A stretch of 64,000 nt of DNA from Micromonospora sp. WMMD1155 (GTDB lineage: Bacteria > Actinomycetota > Actinomycetes > Mycobacteriales > Micromonosporaceae), in the NCBI RefSeq assembly GCF_029581275.1, contig NZ_CP120742.1:5270501-5334500 (forward strand). The letters run 5' to 3'. Shown here piece by piece: positions 54,319 to 62,914 of this stretch; position 1 is the stretch's first letter; every line of letters starts with the position of its first letter. The position numbers were made by a program, and so were the translations under genes. The notes beneath the pieces are model-generated. The model ran no database searches and was not told the origin of the DNA. It saw only the letters and a list, made by a program, of their open reading frames with translations.

Positions 54319-55712
54319 GGGTCTGTGGATCTAACGGTGTTTCCGGCCTGACCCATCGGGCGTTGTGCCTGGTGAGGAGGGTGCCGTGATGACCGCGACA
54401 CTGAACGACCAGAGCGGACGTAAGAAGCGGGCGGAGCCGTCGGCGGAGGCGAAGGCCGCTGCGGAGCTGGTCCGGGCCGCGAAGGAGCAAGGGCTGTCGT
54501 TGACCGGCCCGGACGGGTTGCTCAAGCAGTTGACCAAGACGGTCCTGGAGACCGCGTTGAACGAGGAGATGACCGAGCACCTCGGCTATGAGAAACATGA
54601 GTCGGCTGGGGTGGAGTCGGGCAACGTCCGCAACGGCACCAGGGCGAAGACGGTGTTGACCGACGCGTCGGGGCCGGTGCAGATCGACGTGCCGCGGGAC
54701 CGGGCCGGCACGTTCGAGCCGCAGATCGTCCGGAAGAGGCAGCGGCGCCTGTCCGGGGTCGACGAAGTCGTGTTGTCGTTGTATGCCAAGGGTTTGACCA
54801 CGGGGGAGATCTCGGCGCATTTCGCGGAGATCTACGGGGCTTCGGTGTCGAAGGAGACGATCTCGCGGATCACCGACAAGGTGATCGAGGAGATGACCGA
54901 CTGGTCGCACCGGCCCCTGGATGAGATCTACGCCGCCGTGTTCATCGACGCGATCGTGGTCAAGGTCCGCGACGGGCAGGTCGCCAACCGGCCCTTCTAC
55001 GCCGCGATCGGGGTCACGCTCGACGGGGAGAAGGACATCCTCGGGTTGTGGGCCGGCTCGGGTGGTGAGGGTGCGAAGTTCTGGATGAGTGTGCTGACCG
55101 ACCTGCGTAACCGGGGCGTGAAGGACGTGTTCTTCCTCGTCTGCGACGGCCTGAAGGGCCTGCCGGAGGTGGTGACGAACGTGTGGCCGGCTACGATCGT
55201 GCAGACGTGCATCATCCATCTGATCCGTAACACGTTCCGGCTCACCTCCCGCAAGTACTGGGACGCGCTCAAGCACGACATCAAGCCGATCTACACCGCT
55301 GTCAACGCCACCGCGGCCCGGGCGGCGTTCGAGGACCTGGCCGAGAAGTGGGGCGGCCGGTATCCGGCGGTGATCCGCTTGTGGGACAACGCGTGGGCGG
55401 AGTTCATCCCGTTCCTCGACTACGACGTCGAAATCCGGCGGGTGATCTGCTCGACCAACGCGATCGAGTCGCTCAACGCCCGCTACCGCCGGGCCGTGAA
55501 AGCCCGCGGCCACTTCCCCAACGAACAGGCCGCGTTGAAGTGTCTGTACCTGGTGACCCGATCGTTGGACCCCACCGGAGCAGGCAGAACCCGATGGACG
55601 ATGCGCTGGAAACCCGCCCTGAACGCCTTCGCCATCACCTTCAGCGACCGCTTCCCAGCCGCTGAAACCTACTAACCAAGATCGCCGGAAACACCCTTAG
55701 CGAGACAGGCCC
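54319..55712 (+). mobile_element. Complete IS256-family insertion sequence
   Basis: 1394 bp, with imperfect 29-bp terminal inverted repeats: left GGGTCTGTGGATCTAACGG then TGTTTCCGGC, right complement GGGCCTGTCTCGCTAAGGG then TGTTTCCGGC. One transposase gene fills it. It is flanked by a perfect 8-bp direct repeat, as expected for IS256-type transposition, so the insertion is intact and relatively recent. A relic of the same left end exists at 27975-28049. Confidence 0.95.
54389..55675 (+). CDS. IS256-family (mutator) transposase
   Basis: 428 residues, full length for the family. ELVRAAKEQGLSLTGPDGLLKQLTKTVLETALNEEMTEHLGYEKHE, then the DDE domain: VFIDAIVVKVRDG (first Asp), LVCDGLKGLPEVV (second Asp, with the mutator signature QTCIIHLIRNT) and ICSTNAIESLNARYRRAVKARGHFPNEQAALKCLYL (Glu). 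The DDE triad is complete. GAGGAGG precedes GTG 54386/ATG 54389. The element is probably mobile. Confidence 0.95.
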   Translation: MTATLNDQSGRKKRAEPSAEAKAAAELVRAAKEQGLSLTGPDGLLKQLTKTVLETALNEEMTEHLGYEKHESAGVESGNVRNGTRAKTVLTDASGPVQIDVPRDRAGTFEPQIVRKRQRRLSGVDEVVLSLYAKGLTTGEISAHFAEIYGASVSKETISRITDKVIEEMTDWSHRPLDEIYAAVFIDAIVVKVRDGQVANRPFYAAIGVTLDGEKDILGLWAGSGGEGAKFWMSVLTDLRNRGVKDVFFLVCDGLKGLPEVVTNVWPATIVQTCIIHLIRNTFRLTSRKYWDALKHDIKPIYTAVNATAARAAFEDLAEKWGGRYPAVIRLWDNAWAEFIPFLDYDVEIRRVICSTNAIESLNARYRRAVKARGHFPNEQAALKCLYLVTRSLDPTGAGRTRWTMRWKPALNAFAITFSDRFPAAETY

Positions 55713-55720
55713 GCGTGAAC
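55713..55720 (+). repeat. Right target-site duplication
   Basis: GCGTGAAC directly after the right IS end, matching the left copy. Confidence 0.9.
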
Positions 55721-55775
55721 ACGTACACCCCGCGTGGCGCGTCCGCAGAGGGCGATCGGCAGGCCGAGGAATCAC

Positions 55776-55819
55776 GGGCCGGGGGGGTGGGGACGAGGTC
55801 CGCCTCCACCCCCCGGCCC
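55776..55819 (-). terminator. Hairpin after the SnoaL-like gene
   Basis: GGGCCGGGGGGGTGG pairs with CCACCCCCCGGCCC (one bulged G), with a loop of 15 bases. It lies 28 bases beyond the reverse-strand stop at 55847. Confidence 0.6.
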
Positions 55820-55846
55820 AGATGTCAGCGGGTCGGAACGAATCGG

Positions 55847-56296
55847 CTAGGACCGGTTGGCTTCCGAGATGGCCCAGCTGTCCTCGAGCATGTGGTAGCG
55901 GGTGATCAGGCCGGTGTCGTCGACTGCGATGTCGAAGACGTACTCGCTGTCGACGACGCGCTCGGTGGCGACCATCCGGGCGCGGAAGGTGCCCAGTACG
56001 ACGGCGCGGTTGCCGTGCGCCATGGTCGTGTCGATCTCGAATGCCTCGGCCCTGACGTTCTGCGCGAGCTGGGTGAAGTGTTCGACGATTCCGGCCCGGC
56101 CGGTTTTGCGGCCGATCCAGGGCACGGTCTTGGTGTCACCCTGGATGTACCAGTCGACGTTCTCGTGGAAGTGTTCGGCCAACTCCTCAGGCGAGGCTCC
56201 GGCGAGCCGCGCGGCGAAAAACCGGTCCACCGCACTGCGGACCAGCAAACGGTCCGGCTGGCCGGTGGAGCTGGGAGGGGTCGAGTCGGTGGTCAT
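55847..56296 (-). CDS. SnoaL-like/NTF2-fold protein
   Basis: 149 residues, cone-shaped NTF2 fold: AVDRFFAARLAGASPEELAEHFHENVDWYIQGDTKTVPWIGRKTGRAGIVEHFTQLAQNV, AEAFEIDTTMAHGNRAVVLGTFRARMVATERVVDSEYVFDIAVDDTGLITRYHMLEDSW. Members act as small isomerases, dehydratases or binding proteins; the reaction is not predictable. GGAGACACC precedes ATG 56296. The MFS gene lies upstream on the same strand (92-base gap), so they may be co-expressed. Confidence 0.85.
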   Translation of the reverse strand: MTTDSTPPSSTGQPDRLLVRSAVDRFFAARLAGASPEELAEHFHENVDWYIQGDTKTVPWIGRKTGRAGIVEHFTQLAQNVRAEAFEIDTTMAHGNRAVVLGTFRARMVATERVVDSEYVFDIAVDDTGLITRYHMLEDSWAISEANRS

Positions 56297-56388
56297 GGTG
56301 TCTCCTTGAGCGGTTGCCGGACTGTCGAATGTGCAGGGCTGGTGCGAGAAGGTGTGGCGTCGAGGTGGCGATCGACTCTCCTTCGCTG

Positions 56389-57585
56389 TCATGCGGCCAA
56401 GGACCTCCCGCGCTGCGTGGTCCAGATGAGCAGCGCGGGCAGCAGGAGGAGGCTGGCGGCGAGCATGATGACGGGCCAGCCGCCGAGGGTCCACAGAGCG
56501 GCGGCGAGCGCGGATCCGATGGTGCCGCCGATGAAGTTCCCGACGACGAACATCGTGTTGAAGCGGCTGCGTGCAGCCGGGTCGATGGACATCACGCGGG
56601 TCTGGAGCAGGGCCAGCACGGGCTGCACGCCGATGGAGTACAGCGCGGTCGAGACGATGACGGCAACGATCGAGTACGGGGCGAGGCCCGAGATCACGAA
56701 GGCGACGGTCGCCACGGCGAGGCCGATGCCGATCGTCGGTGTTGCCAGGCCGCGGTCGTAGAGACGCCCGACCTGCTGGGCCGCGATGGCGCCCGCGACC
56801 GCGACAAGGCCGAGCAGGCCGATCTGCGTAGTCGACAGGTCGAACGGCTCACCCGAGAGCAGGAGGGTCAGACCGGTCCAGTACAGCGTGAACGTGGCCA
56901 TCGCGGCAGCGCCGATAAGCCCGAGCCAGCGGGCGGTCGCATTCGTCAGGTAGGTGCGGACCGCGGAGGCCAGGAGGGTGCCGTAGCAGAGGCGGGCGCG
57001 TGGTTCGAGCTGCGGCAGATGCCGATACGTCGCGATCGCCAGGACGAGCATGCCGGCGGCGACGACTGCGTACAGCGCCCGCCAGCCGATGAGATCGGTC
57101 ACGATGCCGCTGACGGCTCGGGCGACCAGGATGCCGAGTAGCACACCGGACACCACGGCGCTGACCGCACGTCCGCGCTGCTCGTCGGTCGCGAGATCGC
57201 CCGCCAGCGGTGCGAGCAGTTGCCCGGACACGGTGCTCGCGCCGACCAGTGCGAGGGTGACCAGCAGCACCGGGAAGCTGGGAGCGAATGCGCTGACGCC
57301 GAGCATGACCGCTGAGAGCAGCATGAATGCCGGGATCATCACCTTGCGATCGATGATGTCGCCGAGCGGTACGAGAAAGAACACGCCGACCGCGTAGCCG
57401 ATCTGCGTCACGGTGACGAGGAGGCCGGCCGTTTCCACCGTGATGCCGAAGCCGTCGGCGATGACGCCGAGGACAGGCTGTGACCAGTAGAGATTACCGA
57501 CGGCCGCGCCTGCGGCGAGAGCGAATAGAAAGGTGGCACCCCCGGAGAGACCGTGACGGCGGCGGACCTCCACCTGTGGGGGCAT
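56389..57585 (-). CDS. MFS transporter (Cmx/chloramphenicol-exporter-like, 12 TM)
   Basis: 398 residues with about twelve TM helices. LYWSQPVLGVIADGFGITVETAGLLVTVTQIGYAVGVFFLVPLGDIIDRKVMI includes the MFS motif A (GDIIDRK), then GQLLAPLAGDLATDEQRGRAV. Probably an efflux pump of the DHA1 group. GAGGGAGAG precedes ATG 57585. It is divergent from a TetR gene, with a perfect palindromic operator in between, so it is a typical TetR-controlled exporter. Substrate unknown. Confidence 0.92.
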   Translation of the reverse strand: MPPQVEVRRRHGLSGGATFLFALAAGAAVGNLYWSQPVLGVIADGFGITVETAGLLVTVTQIGYAVGVFFLVPLGDIIDRKVMIPAFMLLSAVMLGVSAFAPSFPVLLVTLALVGASTVSGQLLAPLAGDLATDEQRGRAVSAVVSGVLLGILVARAVSGIVTDLIGWRALYAVVAAGMLVLAIATYRHLPQLEPRARLCYGTLLASAVRTYLTNATARWLGLIGAAAMATFTLYWTGLTLLLSGEPFDLSTTQIGLLGLVAVAGAIAAQQVGRLYDRGLATPTIGIGLAVATVAFVISGLAPYSIVAVIVSTALYSIGVQPVLALLQTRVMSIDPAARSRFNTMFVVGNFIGGTIGSALAAALWTLGGWPVIMLAASLLLLPALLIWTTQRGRSLAA

Positions 57586-57640
57586 GAGGTGCTCTCCCTC
57601 CTGGGCCGGAACGGAGACGGGCTTGCCTCCACGAGCACAT

Positions 57641-57664
57641 AACAACGCCAACGTTGGCGTTGTT
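57641..57664. promoter_or_regulatory. Perfect 24-bp palindrome (TetR operator)
   Basis: AACAACGCCAAC followed by its exact complement GTTGGCGTTGTT, no spacer. It lies 56 bases upstream of the MFS start and 65 bases upstream of the TetR start. Confidence 0.8.
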
Positions 57665-57693
57665 CCGACTGTAGTAGCGTGACGGCCAGAAGG

Positions 57694-57707
57694 CAACGTT
57701 TGCGTTG
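57694..57707. promoter_or_regulatory. Second, smaller TetR half-site pair
   Basis: CAACG-TTTG-CGTTG, an inverted repeat sharing the CAACG half-site of the main palindrome, 21 bases before GTG 57729. Confidence 0.5.
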
Positions 57708-57728
57708 GACGACAGCGAGGATCGGCCT

Positions 57729-58322
57729 GTGGTCAAGGACGTCGAGGGAACCAAGCGCAAGATCTTCGAAGCCGCAACCGTGGAGTTCGTCGCCCACGGC
57801 CCGGACGGCACGACGATCGAGCGGATCGCCAAGCGGGCCGGCGTCAACAAGGAGCGCGTCTACAACTACTACGGCAGCAAGTCTCAACTGTTCGCCGTGG
57901 TGCTGCGGGAGCGGTTCGCGGCGACCGCGGAGGCCGTACCACTTGACGCGACAGATCCCGACGCCGTCGGTGAGTTCGCCGGGCGGCTCTACGACTACAG
58001 TCGCGAGCACCCGGAGTTCGTCCGCCTCCTCATGTGGGAAGCGCTGTCGCACACCGGCGAGGTTCCCGACGAGGATCACCGGCGCAATGCGTACCAGCGC
58101 AGGTCGGCCACCATCGAAGCGGGGCAGGCGGCCGGTCGCGTGACGTCGGCGTTCGCTCCGGAGGTACTCCACGTCATCCTTCTCGCGATCGCTGCCTACT
58201 GGACGGTGATGCCGCAGGTCGCACGCATGGTCACCGGCACGGCGGCCGAACGCCGGGACGAGATCGCGCAGCGGCGCGCGGACGTCGTCGCCGCCGCGCG
58301 CCGCCTTGCCGATCCCACCTGA
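57729..58322 (+). CDS. TetR-family transcriptional regulator
   Basis: 197 residues. HTH: GTKRKIFEAATVEFVAHGPDGTTIERIAKRAGVNKERVYNYYGSKSQLFAVVL, then a helical ligand-binding domain. GTG 57729 follows GAGG with good spacing; TTG 57705 is an in-frame alternative. Divergent from the MFS exporter. The palindromes at 57641 and 57694 are its probable operators. Convergent with the next TetR gene; the 290-base gap (58323-58612) shows nothing else. Confidence 0.92.
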   Translation: MVKDVEGTKRKIFEAATVEFVAHGPDGTTIERIAKRAGVNKERVYNYYGSKSQLFAVVLRERFAATAEAVPLDATDPDAVGEFAGRLYDYSREHPEFVRLLMWEALSHTGEVPDEDHRRNAYQRRSATIEAGQAAGRVTSAFAPEVLHVILLAIAAYWTVMPQVARMVTGTAAERRDEIAQRRADVVAAARRLADPT

Positions 58323-58612
58323 CCGATCGGGTCTCGATGAGCAGGTGCACCCGCACCGCACCTCGATCGCCGCCACAGCCAGTGTTCGCGGGGCATCCCC
58401 ACCGCCAATCTGGTCGACGGCCGGGCATCCAAGCAGGGCTCTGATACGCGGCTGGATCTGTGTCCGGCCTGCCGGATCGAGCTGTGCCGGCGGGTTTGCC
58501 GATCACCTCGGGTTGGTCCGCTGGTTCCTCGACGCGGTGTCCGGCGTCCGTCCGGGTCAGGCGGTGTAGCGCTTGCTCCGACCGTCCTGTTGCTGGTCAT
58601 CGAGCGGCTCGG

Positions 58613-59224
58613 TCAGGGGCGGCGTGGGGCGAGGGCTCGCATGGCGATGGTGACGGAGGCTTGGAGGTCTTCCCGGCTGGTGCCGGCTGCGGCGTGCACG
58701 GCGAGTCCTTCGCTCAGCGCAACCGCGAATCGTGCCAGTGCCCGGTGGTCGACGTCGGGGGGGAGGTCTCCTTCCCGCATCGCACGGGACAGCCGTTGTG
58801 CGACGGCGTCCTCGTTGGCGGCCCGGCCGGCGGCCAAGACCTCGGAAACTCGGGCGTTGGCTGGTGAGCAGGCCAGGCCCCCCTGGATGGAGAGGCAGCC
58901 CAGTGGGTGGTCGGTGTCGGTGAGGCCGTCGGCGCTGGAGCGCAGGAAAGCCTCGATGGCGGCGTACGCGGTGGGTTGTTCGAGAGCGGCGCGGACCTTG
59001 GCCAGCTGGGTTTCGCGGTAGTGGGCGAAGGCGCGCTCGAACAACTGCTCCTTGCTGCCGAACGTGGCGTACAGGCTCGGTCGGTTGATGCCCATCGCCG
59101 TGGTGAGGGCGGTCATCGACGCGCCCTCGTAGCCGTGCCGCCAGAAGACCTCGGTGGCGCGGTCGAGGACCGTCTGCTCGTCGAATGCCCGCGGGCGTCC
59201 GATGCTCGGATTCTCGGTGCTCAT
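58613..59224 (-). CDS. TetR-family transcriptional regulator
   Basis: 203 residues. HTH: DEQTVLDRATEVFWRHGYEGASMTALTTAMGINRPSLYATFGSKEQLFERAFAHY, then a ligand domain with HPLGCLSIQGGLACSPANARV, typical of the TetR group with a C-terminal domain like AcrR-type regulators. ATG 59224 (MSTENPSIGRPR) was chosen over an upstream extension. Divergent from the second SnoaL-like gene; three ACCGNNCGGT operators lie between them. Confidence 0.92.
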   Translation of the reverse strand: MSTENPSIGRPRAFDEQTVLDRATEVFWRHGYEGASMTALTTAMGINRPSLYATFGSKEQLFERAFAHYRETQLAKVRAALEQPTAYAAIEAFLRSSADGLTDTDHPLGCLSIQGGLACSPANARVSEVLAAGRAANEDAVAQRLSRAMREGDLPPDVDHRALARFAVALSEGLAVHAAAGTSREDLQASVTIAMRALAPRRP

Positions 59225-59235
59225 GAGCCAACTAT

Positions 59236-59313
59236 ACCGCTCGGTACAAATGGTGACGTGACTCACCTACCGATCGATACAAAACCTGTTACGGTTGCTG
59301 ACAACCGAGCGGT
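59236..59313. promoter_or_regulatory. Three ACCGNNCGGT operator copies
   Basis: ACCGCTCGGT (59236-59245), ACCGATCGAT (59269-59278, one mismatch) and ACCGAGCGGT (59304-59313), most flanked by TA and ending in ACAAA. Spacings are 33 and 35 bp, about three helical turns. They lie between the divergent TetR and SnoaL-like genes. Confidence 0.7.
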
Positions 59314-59402
59314 ACAAAAAGCCGGGGGTCCGATCGGGCCGAATGATCAACCCGAGTCGACAGGCTCCTGGGCCGACACCGAGAAGAAACGGACACAGGA
59401 AT

Positions 59403-59828
59403 ATGAGCTCCGACACGAAGACTTCCGATACGACCATGACCGTAGAGGAACTGCGTGACTTCTACCTGCGGTACATCGAGCTGGCGAACAAGCGCGAGTT
59501 CCACCGCATGGCCGAGTTCGCCCACGATGAGGTGATCCTCAACGGCAACCCGGTCAAGCGCGACGACATGGTCGCCGAGTTCCACAAGCACACCGACGCC
59601 GTGCCGGACTTCCACTGGGAGGTCAAGGACCTCCTCATCGAGGGAAACCGGGTGGCCGCCCGCCTGATCGACACGGGCACGCCGATCGCACAGTGGAACG
59701 GCCTGGCACCCACCGGGGCGTCTGTGGAATTCGCCGAGACCGCCTTCTACGAGGTGCAGGACGGCAGGTTCAAGAACATGTGGTACCTGATGGACGCCGA
59801 CACGGTACGCCGACAGCTCGCCGGCTGA
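59403..59828 (+). CDS. SnoaL-like ester cyclase-family protein
   Basis: 141 residues, NTF2 fold: TVEELRDFYLRYIELANKREFHRMAEFAHDEVILNGNPVKRDDMVAEFHKHTDAVPDFHWEVKDLLIEGNRVAARLIDTGTP, GASVEFAETAFYEVQDGRFKNMWYLMD. The pattern DTGTP and the C-terminal strands match SnoaL-like polyketide cyclase-family proteins, but there is no polyketide cluster here. AGGA precedes ATG 59403. Likely repressed by the divergent TetR. A strong terminator follows. Confidence 0.88.
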   Translation: MSSDTKTSDTTMTVEELRDFYLRYIELANKREFHRMAEFAHDEVILNGNPVKRDDMVAEFHKHTDAVPDFHWEVKDLLIEGNRVAARLIDTGTPIAQWNGLAPTGASVEFAETAFYEVQDGRFKNMWYLMDADTVRRQLAG

Positions 59829-59850
59829 CCTGGCGCAACGCTTCATCGCC

Positions 59851-59891
59851 GGACCGCCGCCGACCTCGTTCCCCGTGGTCGGCGGCGGTCC
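59851..59891 (+). terminator. Strong hairpin after the SnoaL-like gene
   Basis: Perfect 15-bp stem GGACCGCCGCCGACC / GGTCGGCGGCGGTCC with an 11-base loop, 22 bases after the stop at 59828. The remainder of the gap to 60012 shows nothing else. Confidence 0.75.
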
Positions 59892-60011
59892 CGCGCCGTC
59901 CCCACCCACCGACCACCCAGCACCCGGGACGGGTTCTCGACTCGAGTCAGGGGCGCTCGCAGCTGATCGTCGAGGCGACGACGGCGAGCGGGCCTGCTCG
60001 CGACCGCTCGC

Positions 60012-62210
60012 TCAAAGGAGGCGTTCGGCGAGGTCACGCACGGCTTCGTCGAACACCCGGTCGGCCTCGCAGGGGCTGTGTCCCCTGATCGGTGGCGGAA
60101 AGATGTCTCCGGGCGCAGCGGTGATGTCGGCTGGGTCGCGTAGCCGTCGGTCCACCGGCGGCGTTCGGTCGAACGCGCCGGGCTGCTGGGGTGGGAGGAC
60201 GCGGCCGCCGATCGGGTCGGTGTCGCGCCACAGATTGACCCACCGCCAGTCGACCCGTTCGGCGATCTCGCGGATGACCTCGTCGTTGAGGTAGGCGGGG
60301 AAGAGTCGGGCGTACAACCGGCGCAGCGGCGAGCCGTGGGTCAGCAGGGCGATCCGGTCGGTGACCCGTGGTGGCAGTTGGAGCACTGTCGCGGCGAGCA
60401 GGACGGAGCCGTGGCTGTGCCCGGTGAGCACCACCGCGTTGCCGGAGTCGACGAGGTGGGTGATCCGGCAGGTCAGTTCGGGAAGGGCCCGTTCGGCGTA
60501 GCAGGGTGGCGCGAACGGGTGCGCGGCCCTGGGCCAGAAGGTCCCCAGGTCCCACAGCACGCCCACGTACCGGCGGAACCCGGGGGTGCGGTAGGCGAAG
60601 ATCCCGCCGATGATCAGGCCGAGGAAGAGGGCGGCGATCAGGTAACTGCCCGCACCGATGCTGAAGTTGACGAAGCCGGCCGGTAGGCCCACGTAGCGTT
60701 GGATCAGTTCGTCTGGAGGTGTCGGCATCAGGCCGAGCGTGACCGCTGCGATGCCGATCCCGGCAAGGCAGGCGTAGAACACCGCGAGCGGCACCAGCTT
60801 CTCGGTGAACCGGGCACGGGCGATGGTCTTGCACACCTGGCGCAGTCGGGGCGTGGCATCGGCGGGGGCGTCGGGGAAGTCACGGGCGACGATTGCCGAC
60901 GCGGCGCGGATCCGTCCCGGCCGGGACGCCAGCGCCTTCACGCCGGCGGCGGCCAGTGTCACCAGCACCGCCAGCGAGAAGCCGAGAATCGCCCAGACGC
61001 AGGCCCGCGGAGGGCTGGTGATCGAGGCCTCCGCGGTCGGTGCGTCTCGGTTCAGGATGTCGGCGACCCGGTAGACCAGTTCTGCGGAGAACGTGAGCGC
61101 CAGACTGATCGCGGCGACGGAGGCCGCCAGGGCGCCGAGCCCGAGCGAGAAGGCGACATCCGGCTGTCGGTCCCGGTGCCAGAACAACGCCACTCCCAGG
61201 ACGACCAGCAGCATCATCTGACCGATGAACAACCCGACGACGGTCAGGTCGTAGCCGGGCAGTCCGTTCCTCTCCGGCCAGGGAGCCGAACTGGTCAGAA
61301 CGTAGATCCAGACCAGCGCGGTCAGGCCGAGCGCGATGGTGCGCAGCACGCCGACCAGCCGGTCGAGCCGCCGTTCCGTCGGCGCGGACCGGGGCGGAGT
61401 GCAGAGCAGAACCGCACACGCGGTCAGCAGAAGTACGCCCACTGCCGCCAGCGCGACAGTGACGATCGACCGACCCTGTGCCGCCCGCGCGCCGAGCAGA
61501 CTGAGGTCCAGCGTGGCGAACGCCGCCGCGACGTGAATGGAGCGCAACCGACCGACCAGCGGCTCGGTGTCCCACCGGCCGACGGCGGTGAGCCGGTGCG
61601 CCGAAGTGAGCGGGTCGGCCGAACGGGGAACGTGGGGCGGGAGTGCCGGGCGGGCGGTGATCCCCCACACCAGGGCGATCGCCGCTACCGGCGCGAGTGC
61701 GAGCACCGCAAGTCGCAGTCCGGCCGGGCGTCCTCCGAGCCAGGAGAGCCAACTCCGTCCGGCCAGGCACTCCGGCGAGGACATGCACTTCCAGGCGATC
61801 ACGTCCAGCGCGATCCCGACGATGCTCAGCACGTACATCGCGGTCAGGGTGAGCGCCAGCAACCGGCACAGGGCCTTGATCACCGGGTCGGAGCCGGCTC
61901 CCGTCGGACGCATCCAGATGGCGAGGTTGATCAGCATGAAGGGCAGCAGGATCACCATCGACAGCGTTCGCACCGCGTTGCCGGCCGGCAGATTGTTCCA
62001 GCGGTAGGCCTCCAGCGTCACCCCGTCCGCCTCGCCACCCTCGCGACATTCGGGTCGGGGCCGGTAGAAGCCACCCCGGTGGTCGCCCGCCACCTGGCGC
62101 ACGTGCGGCCGCTCCAGCAGCTCAGCCGGGCCGATGGCGGACACTCCGTGCACCCGGAGCTCCACCACACCGACATCCCCGGCGCGCCCGCCCACCTCTC
62201 GCTGATCCAT
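60012..62210 (-). CDS. Large membrane protein with C-terminal lipase-like hydrolase domain
   Basis: 732 residues from ATG 62210. A short N-terminal part (VVELRVHGVSAIGPAELL) is followed by about 12 TM helices from residue 80 to about 580. A cytosolic C-terminal domain has a nucleophile motif VVLTGHSHGSVLLAATVL (GHSHG) and LLTHGSPLRRLYARLFPAYL, like lipase-fold hydrolases. Such architecture is seen in uncharacterised actinobacterial proteins; no substrate is known. The start is supported by the ELRVHGV motif lying close to the N-terminus as in relatives. The frame is open upstream to 62519 but with atypical composition. Confidence 0.75.
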   Translation of the reverse strand: MDQREVGGRAGDVGVVELRVHGVSAIGPAELLERPHVRQVAGDHRGGFYRPRPECREGGEADGVTLEAYRWNNLPAGNAVRTLSMVILLPFMLINLAIWMRPTGAGSDPVIKALCRLLALTLTAMYVLSIVGIALDVIAWKCMSSPECLAGRSWLSWLGGRPAGLRLAVLALAPVAAIALVWGITARPALPPHVPRSADPLTSAHRLTAVGRWDTEPLVGRLRSIHVAAAFATLDLSLLGARAAQGRSIVTVALAAVGVLLLTACAVLLCTPPRSAPTERRLDRLVGVLRTIALGLTALVWIYVLTSSAPWPERNGLPGYDLTVVGLFIGQMMLLVVLGVALFWHRDRQPDVAFSLGLGALAASVAAISLALTFSAELVYRVADILNRDAPTAEASITSPPRACVWAILGFSLAVLVTLAAAGVKALASRPGRIRAASAIVARDFPDAPADATPRLRQVCKTIARARFTEKLVPLAVFYACLAGIGIAAVTLGLMPTPPDELIQRYVGLPAGFVNFSIGAGSYLIAALFLGLIIGGIFAYRTPGFRRYVGVLWDLGTFWPRAAHPFAPPCYAERALPELTCRITHLVDSGNAVVLTGHSHGSVLLAATVLQLPPRVTDRIALLTHGSPLRRLYARLFPAYLNDEVIREIAERVDWRWVNLWRDTDPIGGRVLPPQQPGAFDRTPPVDRRLRDPADITAAPGDIFPPPIRGHSPCEADRVFDEAVRDLAERLL

Positions 62211-62914
62211 CCCGTACCGGCCCCCGGCGCGTCCGCGGCCACACATCCCGCTCGGCTGATCCGACGGCACCCGCGTGGCGGAACGGCGTACCCCCCGAAG
62301 GGGAAAACAACCCTGAGCTTCGGGAGCGGCCCGGCCGGGTGGTCGACGGCGCTGGTCATCGACCTGGGATGCCGGGCGTGGACGGCCAAGCCGGCGACCC
62401 AGCGCCCAAGCCGCGGCGTTCGGACGAGGGCCGGCGTCCACGCGTCGGTAGCCGTAGGCGGCCGGCCTCCGAGATCGTGTCCAGCAACCCGCCGGTCGAG
62501 ATGTCGAGAGCGCGGCCACCGACCGAGGCGACGATCCGCGAGATGACGGCCGGACCGGTGGGTCGCCGGCGACGGTGAGCGGGAGGATTCACGCGGGGTG
62601 CGCTCCGGTGATCACCTACACCCAGGCATCCCTCCCGACCATCCTCAACAGACAGACGCCAGGGTTACGAGACATCCCTGAGCGCAGCTGGTCCATCCTC
62701 ATGGAGCGATGATGGCCGCATCGTCGGTGCTGGCCGTTCTCGTGCCGTGTCGTCGTAACGGCCCAGTGCTCAGGTACATGACCCCAGCCACCGCGTAACC
62801 GGCGAGTGATTCACGACGGAGCGATCGAGGCCGGCCAGTGCGGGGCGGACGGGAATCCATGACTGCCGCTATCCTGCCGCTGCAGTCGATTTTCGACCTA
62901 TCTACGGGGGAATA
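62211..62914. other. Long intergenic stretch, no gene supported
   Basis: About 700 bases between two divergent genes. Reverse-strand frames (for example 62356-62592) have atypical amino-acid composition and no domain. GGGGGAATA just before ATG 62915 is the only clear signal. Confidence 0.5.

Noticed and set aside
54212..55513. 433-codon reverse frame across the IS
   Set aside because: Antisense of the transposase, which has a full DDE triad.
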